Of a DNA stretch of 64,000 nt, positions 57,701 to 64,000 are shown one piece after another (position 1 is the stretch's first letter; each line of letters begins with the position of its first letter). The stretch comes from Zizania palustris (lineage: Eukaryota > Streptophyta > Magnoliopsida > Poales > Poaceae): NCBI GenBank assembly GCA_019279435.1, contig JAAALK010000082.1, forward strand, positions 19,373,116 to 19,437,115. Reading direction: 5' to 3'. A program made the translations under genes and the position numbers. The notes below the pieces were generated by a model. The model worked only from the letters and a program-made list of their open reading frames with translations, was not told the origin of the DNA and made no database searches.

Positions 57701-57982
57701 GGTCAAGGTCTTCGCGCGGATGCAAGAAGCATACTGCCAGCTGAAGAAGAAGGAGGACCTGGTCTTGTCGCACGGAAGCATCAACTTCCAACTCCGAAAG
57801 GAGTATGCCGACTTCTTCCCGGTCTATGTAGCGGTCGGGTTGGACTCCGGGCTAGCGGGGCCTCCACGCCACATCTGGTACCGGAAGGAGGCAAACATCG
57901 AAGTCGACGCTGGCTCGGTCTCTGCTCGCATCCGGCTCCTACAGAGCATGGCCTCGAGATCCCGCCTTTGATGGAGGCATGG
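57701..57982 (+). other. Unidentified GC-rich coding-like fragment
   Basis: A plus-strand frame (open from 57672, stop at 57969-57971) contains QLKKKEDLVLSHGSINFQLR and YRKEANIEVDAGSVSARIRL. Base composition is unlike the AT-rich neighbours. I do not recognise the protein. The fragment is cut on the left by the RT remnant and on the right by the LTR at 57983. It could be part of a captured host gene or an unknown transposon protein. Confidence 0.4.
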
Positions 57983-60900
57983 TGTAACAGCCCCAAAATT
58001 AAAAGGGAATAAAATAAAGGAAAAATAATATTAAATGAATTTCTGAATTTTGTTATTAAAGAAAATCCTAAAAGAACCCTATTAAAGCCAAACATAGGTA
58101 AATATTCAAAATTTGGACTTGAAAATTTTATGAGATAAACTAGAGGCCAAGAAATATTTTGAGAATTTTTACAAAATTTTAGAAACAGTGCTTCAAGCCT
58201 TAATCAAATAATTGATATTCTGGAATTATTTTAATTGAAAAATGAATTTTAAATCTTGATGGGCCGAAACCCTGAATTCTCCTCCAAAGGCCTTTCGGCC
58301 CAGCCCAGTCCAACCCCTCTCGCTGACAGGCGGGGCCAGCCTGTCGGCGCTTCCTCTCTCCTCCCCGCGCCCACGTACGGATTGGCCCACCTGTCGGTCA
58401 CTTGTGCGCGCGCCTAGCCACTGCCCTCCCTGGCCCACTTGTCGGCGCCGAAGCCCCCTCACTCTCGCGCCTGGCCGGTCCCACTTGGCAGCCGCTCGCG
58501 TTTCCTCCCTCTCTCTGCCAAGCCTGGCCCGCCAGTCAGCCAATTCCATTTCCCTCGGACTATGACAGGTGGGACCCACCTGTCATATCCTTCTTCCCCG
58601 AAGGAAGGGGGTGATCCCCTTCCATACCGACGCCACCCCCTTCCGTATTCAGCCGCCGGCCGCCATATCTCACCAAACCGGCCCCGGATCTACTTTCCCC
58701 TCTCGTCGGCGATCCCCTTCCGCCCAAGATCGACGCGATTTCGCCCTTTTGGAAGCCTATCCGAGAAGCATGGAAGCTCGCCGGCGAGGCATGGGTTCCC
58801 TCTTCGGGTTTCCTTCTTTTCCCCTTCCATTTTTATCGCCGGCGACCCCTATAAAGAGCCTAGCCTCGCCGCAACCTGAGCACACCACCAGGACCCTAGC
58901 CATCGCAATCCCGAAGGCCGCCACCCCTCTTATTTCGGTTTTCCTCTGCTCGCACTCCGGCGGCCCCTCGCCAGCGCTCCGGGCCACCGCCATCCTCGCC
59001 GAGGCCACCATCGCGACCGCCGTCACACACCCTCCCTCGGCCCCACCTCCGTTGGGCCGGATCACTGCCTGATCGCCGCGCCGTCGTCGGACCCGAAAGC
59101 TTCGCCGCTTTCTCCTCGCCACCGGTCGCCACCAGTCCATCGCCGTCGCCACCTCCGATACGGGTGCACTCCCCTCCCTATCCTCTTTCCATTTTCGCCG
59201 TCACCGAGGGCATTGGGCCGCCGCACGACATCGCCGGAGCTCGCCGCCGCTCGGCCGGAGCTGGGGACAAAGGGCTTAGCCTTCCCCGTGCCGCGAGTGT
59301 GCCGGATGGCACCACGGCCCTACGATCCGGATCGGATGGCCCAGATTAGATCCCCTCGGGACTTAATCCGAGCCGTCGATCGGTGCCCAAGGGGTATCAT
59401 GGAGTCTGGGCCGTTGGATCTCACTTAAACTCCCCGCCCAGCCACAGATCGTTGGATCTGGATCCAATGGTCCAGATCCGATCGGCCCACGCGCACAGTG
59501 CGCGGGTCCATGGTGGACTTGGCTCACCGTGGACCCTCGCAGGTTTTCTGGATTAAATAAAATACAGAAATTAGTTTAAACTTTAAAAATTCATATCTTG
59601 CTCAAATTAACTCCAAAATTCACCATTTTGATTCTAGAAAATTTGTCTTTTCATCCTCTACACTTTTATGCAATAAAAACAATATGTTTATTTGGCACAA
59701 AATGATCTTATTAAATAATAAAGAAAAGACCCCTTTAGGATTTAATTAATATTCCAATTAAATAATTCAAAAAAACTCTTAAAAATTTATATATTAATTT
59801 TAGATGAAATATTGACTCCAGTACACTGTTTATAAGCCAATAAAGATATGATAATTCATTTTGCTCATTTTAATCTACTAAACCACATTTCCAAGGCCCT
59901 TTAAAATAAATGATTAATTCATATAATGGAAATACAACACTTTACAAAAATATCATGGAAAATTATATAATAAATTCAGAGGACTTAATGACTTTATTCT
60001 ACTAGTTTAATGCAACAAAAATAACATGTTTACTTTGCCCACTTTAATCTATTAATTAATATTGCAAAAGCCCTTGTAGGATAATTAAGTAATTCATATA
60101 ATAGAAGTTAAACACTTTATAAAAATGTCATGACAACTTATATAATAACTTCACAAAACCTAACAACTTAAGTTCACTATTTTTAATACAATAAAAATAG
60201 AATATTCATTTTGCCCACTTTGTTCCATTAAATCATATTACACAAAGCCCTTTTTAATAGTAAAGATCCATACTTTATGAAATTATCTTAAAGCTATATA
60301 ACAAACTTCAGAAGACTCAATAATTTAAAGTCACTATTTTTGATACCATAAAAACATCAAGGCTAAGTTATACCTCTCTAGTTCATCTCTAAAAAGGGGA
60401 AGTAAAAACCCCTAGGAAAAATAAATTACATCAAGTCATAAATTCAGAAATCTCATTAGGAATCAACCTTAAATATTTAAGTAACAATTCCCTAGAATGT
60501 AAGACTCTATCTCCCTTACTTAAATCCAACAACGACTTGTATGCTTGTATGCTTGATTTTGGATTGTTTATTGAATGTTGTGTTTACTTTTCCGTATTGA
60601 GAAGACTACGACGTCGTCGAAGATCCGGAGTTCTATCCCGAGGTTCCACCTTCACCCTTTGCTGAGCAAGGCAAGTCATCGACCACCTCTGTTGAAACAG
60701 TTGACCATCATTGAGCCCATGTTTTAATAAATATTGCTATAACTCATAGGTTAATATTGCATTAGTCCAATAATCAAGCCTTACACTTATAATTATTAGA
60801 TCCCCGTCCTTGTGTGCAAACCCAAGCCATGCTTATTGAGCCTTAACTCCTTGTCACTCTACAAATATTATATTAGCTAGTGCCCAATGTATCGGCACAA

Positions 60901-61972
60901 CTGCTATAGGATAAAAAGAATGAGTCGTAGATAGATGGATCCTGCCCGTTATTCTTGTCTCTGGACTCTGTTGGAGTAGGCTAGGTTATAAGTATGGTGG
61001 GTTTCGGGTGCAAGCTCGGGTATTGGTATGTCGCACCCGGGGCACTATAAGGACCGGTCTGCGGGATCTGTTGCAAAGCACTTCCGTACCAACCACAAGT
61101 CTAATGGGTAAGTCCTAACTAGAAGTGTGGAACACTCCGTCTCTCGGCACCATAGTGGAGGGGGCAAGGGGCAAGCCTGCGGGCGACTTGTACCAAAGGA
61201 GGCTCAAGGGGGGGTATGGTGGGGCACCGACGCATCGGGACACCATATGAAACCTATAAGAGGGTGCTGTTGATTCGGAGAGGACCATATGGAAGGTTTT
61301 GGCACGAGTTCCCATGAAATGGGTCATCTCGTTACACTTCGGTGTAAGTGATGAGTGCGTGCCTTGTGGGTACAGTGGTACATCTCTGATCAGAGTAATT
61401 TAATCTTTTCGAAAAGTCGAGCCCACGGTCAAGGGCGGGCTGTGTGACTACTCGCAGTTAGTTTACAAATGTTTGAATGATTATTCATGGCATGTAAGGA
61501 CTGTTGTGCGAGGAGGTAAAACGTACTCCTCGAGTTAGAAGATGATGATGCATACACATGTTTACTTTTCCGTACTAATAAATTGCTCACATTTAATGCT
61601 TTACAAATATGCTGCTTCCGCAAAACTAGCCACTATCTCCCTTGCTATTATCTTGCATTATATTTGCATTCGGTGGCTTGCTGAGTACATCTGTACTCAC
61701 CCCGTTGACTTACACCATCAGAGCCCGTCTACTACGAGAAGGAAGAAGGTCTGGAGTAGCGACCCAGTCAAGGCGAGACTGGAAGGAGGCGTTCATCTAG
61801 GACCCTTGATTTTATTAGTTTCTCTTCATCTTTATTCACTTTTGTATTAATGCGGTCTACGAACCGTGAATGATTGCCCGTCTTGTACGTGGTCGTGTGA
61901 TGAACGTCTTGGTTTATTGATTTTCTCTGGAATTTCAATAAAAGTCCTGATTTATTAAATCGGGGCGCGACA
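57983..61972 (+). repeat. 5' LTR of element B
   Basis: 3990 bp, starting TGTAACAGCCCC and ending GGGGCGCGACA. It aligns with the element A LTR but is about 700 bases longer, mostly from an AT-rich tandem array at 59665-60350. A TATA-like TATAAAG lies at 58850-58856. Confidence 0.92.
59665..60350 (+). repeat. Diverged tandem repeats of about 160-176 bp inside the LTR
   Basis: Units begin near 59665, 59828, 60003, 60179 and 60336 with a drifted TAATGCAATAAAAA-like start, then TTTGCCCACTTTAATCTA-like sequence and a later AAGCCCT box. Element A carries only about one unit here. Confidence 0.78.
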
Positions 61973-61975
61973 AGA

Positions 61976-61988
61976 TGGTATCAGAGCC
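61976..61988 (+). other. Primer binding site of element B
   Basis: TGGTATCAGAGCC, three bases inside the LTR, exactly as in element A. Confidence 0.92.
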
Positions 61989-62108
61989 GACTTGACTGTA
62001 GGAAGCCGACCAGACCTGACCCTAGGACTTATATTAACCATATTTTCTTACAAACTGCTTACCTTCTCATCTTCCGAGATTTTCACAAAAACCTTCTCTC
62101 TTTTGTAG

Positions 62109-62921
62109 ATGCCGGTCCATACCATGAGCGGGACTCTTCGTGATGAGGCCGAATTCATCTGCGAGCTTCGCGTGCTCGTCGACTTCTTGGGGTTTCCCCA
62201 TGAGCCTGCGTTCCATGGGATATTTCCCGATGCGAACGAGAGCTACTGCGAGGTCACGATTGTTATCCGCCCCTCCTCCACGCAGCCACCCTTCTACACC
62301 CATGGAGTTGGAGGACCTTCGTTCGTGGTGGCCAGCCAGCGAGCCGCTCTTCAGTCCCTCGCCGAGCTTCGACTGGTCTATGACTGCCACCTCCACGACA
62401 CCGTCTACCGCTTCATGCCCATGCGTACACCAGGGAGTCACCGCAGCATCTACGTCAGCCCCCTCACGCAGAGCAACTCCGCCATCACCCGCACGATGAG
62501 ACTCTTGGAGGCCATGGACAACCTCCACACAGAGGCCGTCCTCGATGCAGACAGCCAGCACGACACCATCGACTTCTACCACCACACTTCGGAGAACCTG
62601 ACCCGCGAGAATGCAGAGCTCCGTCGACGGCTTCAGCAGAACCCCCAGTTGACCCTCGAGGTGGAGGAATTGAGGCGTCAGAACGAGCTCCTACGCCAGG
62701 GCGCCATGGTCAATACCCAGCTCCACCAGCAGCTCAAAGACTTGAAGAAGGATCTTGAGGAGATCGCACCTCTTCCGCCTCGCAAGAAGAAACCCCTTCA
62801 GATCCCCACCGTGAGGCCCAAGAGGATCTCCCGCAGTGCTCCACCCGCCGGACCATCCAGCTCCTCGACCCCGACCGTCTCCCACGAGCCCGTGATCGAG
62901 CCGTCCCCTGAGCTACCGTAG
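62109..62921 (+). CDS. Extra 270-residue ORF of element B
   Basis: An intact frame from ATG 62109 to 62921, exactly the length of the element A protein. I count about 20 amino-acid differences and no gaps, many of them conservative (I/V, R/K, E/D, L/I). The globular N-terminal part, the coiled coil and the basic proline/serine tail with PKRISRS are all kept. Gag next to it already carries a stop and the LTR has drifted by hundreds of bases, so an unbroken frame here suggests past selection. Function unknown. Confidence 0.8.
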   Translation: MPVHTMSGTLRDEAEFICELRVLVDFLGFPHEPAFHGIFPDANESYCEVTIVIRPSSTQPPFYTHGVGGPSFVVASQRAALQSLAELRLVYDCHLHDTVYRFMPMRTPGSHRSIYVSPLTQSNSAITRTMRLLEAMDNLHTEAVLDADSQHDTIDFYHHTSENLTRENAELRRRLQQNPQLTLEVEELRRQNELLRQGAMVNTQLHQQLKDLKKDLEEIAPLPPRKKKPLQIPTVRPKRISRSAPPAGPSSSSTPTVSHEPVIEPSPELP

Positions 62922-63059
62922 ACGTAGTTTTACGACTGATTGTTTTCTTGTACTTGCTTGTATTGCCACTCATGTCGAATATAAGACATGAGTGAAGATT
63001 AAATAAAAATAAACATAAATGTAATCGGAAGAACAATACATTTTGAAATAAAGCTTAAT

Positions 63060-63730
63060 ATCATTTCCCTAGACCTATTAGATCATAATCCCAATCTAAA
63101 GGAGAGAATCTACCTCTAATTTCAAGTCAACGTGATTCGTTCATCGCCGTTCTGCGAGATCAACTCCAATCATGAAGTCAAGACAAGTTGTCAAGAAAGC
63201 CCTAACTTAGCCAAGCCCAATCTATGAAAATATAGACTTGAAGCCTATCTTTAACCTTCTAGCCTTTCCGAATCTCGGGATGAGATTCTTGTTAAGGAGG
63301 TTAGGATTGTAACGCCTTGAAGTTTTGTCACACGTTAAAAAAAAGTAATTAACAAATAAATTGCAAGAAAATGACTCAGTAAAAATCAAGAAAAAGGAAA
63401 GCTAAAATACAAGCCTAAAAATTTCAATTAGCCAGAGTATTTTCCTAAAAATTCTCCTAAGCACTAAATTGCATTCCAAAAATTTTCTGGAAATTTTGGT
63501 ACTAAGGAATTCAATAAGATATAATCAACACCACTTCATCTTAAACCTCTAACAATAATTAATAAAATACATTACAACATGAATGTTGAGTGAATAAAAT
63601 ACATGATAAATCATTAAAAATAATATAAGGCATGAGTGTGCAAGTTGATAAGGAAATAAAATAAAATGTGTAAGCATCTAGTTCCAATTATTCATCTTAG
63701 GCAATAAAATCAGTAACAATTTCCCCTTAA
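63060..63730 (+). other. Extra segment between the extra ORF and gag of element B
   Basis: Element A has about 170 bases between these genes; here there are about 850. Within the extra part, CGAATCTCGGGATGAGATTC then TTAAGGAGGTTAGGAT and TGTAACGCC (63270-63325) looks like the end of another chromovirus internal region, polypurine tract and LTR start. No target duplication was found. Confidence 0.6.
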
Positions 63731-63767
63731 CTATTGGCACTTTCAATTGGAACCCTTCAACTTCAGG

Positions 63768-64000
63768 ATGGCCAATAACCAAGGATCAGAAGCTCCACAC
63801 GATGGAAACACCTCAGGCAATCTGCCTCAGTGGGGTGCACCTGGACATCAGCAGACCCCTGTTGTCTATCATCCCACACTTGCGGAGATGATGACAAAAC
63901 AGAACCAACTGATCGCCACGCTGCTTACCCAGATGCAACAACAACAGAAGCAGATGCAAGAGCAGTAGGCGCAGTTGTTCCGTCTCCAACAACACCAACA
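63768..64000 (+). pseudogene. Gag of element B, start only, with a stop
   Basis: ATG at 63768 matches the gag start of element A (NNQGSEAP, then GNLPQWGAPG). Glutamine-rich sequence follows and an in-frame TAG lies at 63966-63968. The frame continues as gag-like after the stop to the window end. Confidence 0.82.

Larger units (their letters stand above)
57983..64000 (+). mobile_element. Tekay-like chromovirus, element B, runs off the window
   Basis: A relative of element A: LTR 57983-61972, primer binding site 61976-61988, extra ORF 62109-62921 and gag beginning at 63768. The 3' part lies outside the window. Element B is older or decayed: gag has a stop at 63966, and about 670 bases are inserted between the extra ORF and gag. 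Confidence 0.9.

Overview
This window is a block of grass-like (Poaceae) nuclear DNA: one intact host gene beside a deep pile of transposable elements. The evidence for a plant is a spliced plant-specific membrane-protein gene with GT-AG introns, Ty1/copia elements of the Retrofit/Ale and Sirevirus types, Ty3/gypsy chromoviruses with LTRs over 3 kb, a Tat-type gypsy element with an antisense ORF, a PIF/Harbinger element and a hAT element. The species cannot be fixed from sequence alone. No bacterial features, CRISPR arrays, rRNA or tRNA genes were seen.

Host gene (1769-15061, minus strand): eleven exons that splice into a complete 297-residue TOM1/TOM3/THH1-family tonoplast membrane protein. 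Intron 5 is 10.4 kb because it holds a nest. A hAT element (8-bp target duplication ATTACAAG) contains a 633-bp LTR element (duplication CTTTG) and a 7.6-kb Retrofit/Ale copia (duplication GTTAT). That copia is in turn split in its integrase by a three-LTR non-autonomous element (duplication GTTTG) whose internal region carries a captured AP2/ERF DNA-binding domain. Intron 6 holds a 319-bp Mutator-like MITE (9-bp duplication).

Upstream of the host gene (15666-31740) is a PIF/Harbinger element (duplication TAA) with a DDE transposase and a Myb-like ORF1. ORF1 is cut by a very young 12.2-kb Tekay-like chromovirus, element A (LTRs 18091-21381 and 27022-30311). Element A carries an extra 270-codon ORF between its primer binding site and gag. 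A second relative, element B (57983 to the window end), carries the same ORF at the same length.

From 31741 to 57982 lies older, broken material: a minus-strand Sirevirus (33673-40489) split by a solo LTR; a minus-strand copia (40490-46551) split by two solo LTRs; a scrap of gypsy RNase H; a minus-strand Tat element with a plus-strand PF04195-type ORF between pol and the 3' LTR; and a minus-strand chromovirus in the unusual order RT - LTR - gag.

The host gene is the only locus that looks functional for the plant. Element A and the Harbinger transposase look young or nearly intact; most other coding remnants carry stops and frameshifts. Target-site duplications, read by eye, give the relative order of several insertions. 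The strongest leads for unusual biology are the conserved extra ORF of the Tekay-like elements, the AP2 capture, the antisense Tat ORF, and the primer-binding-site scar at the right end of element A.
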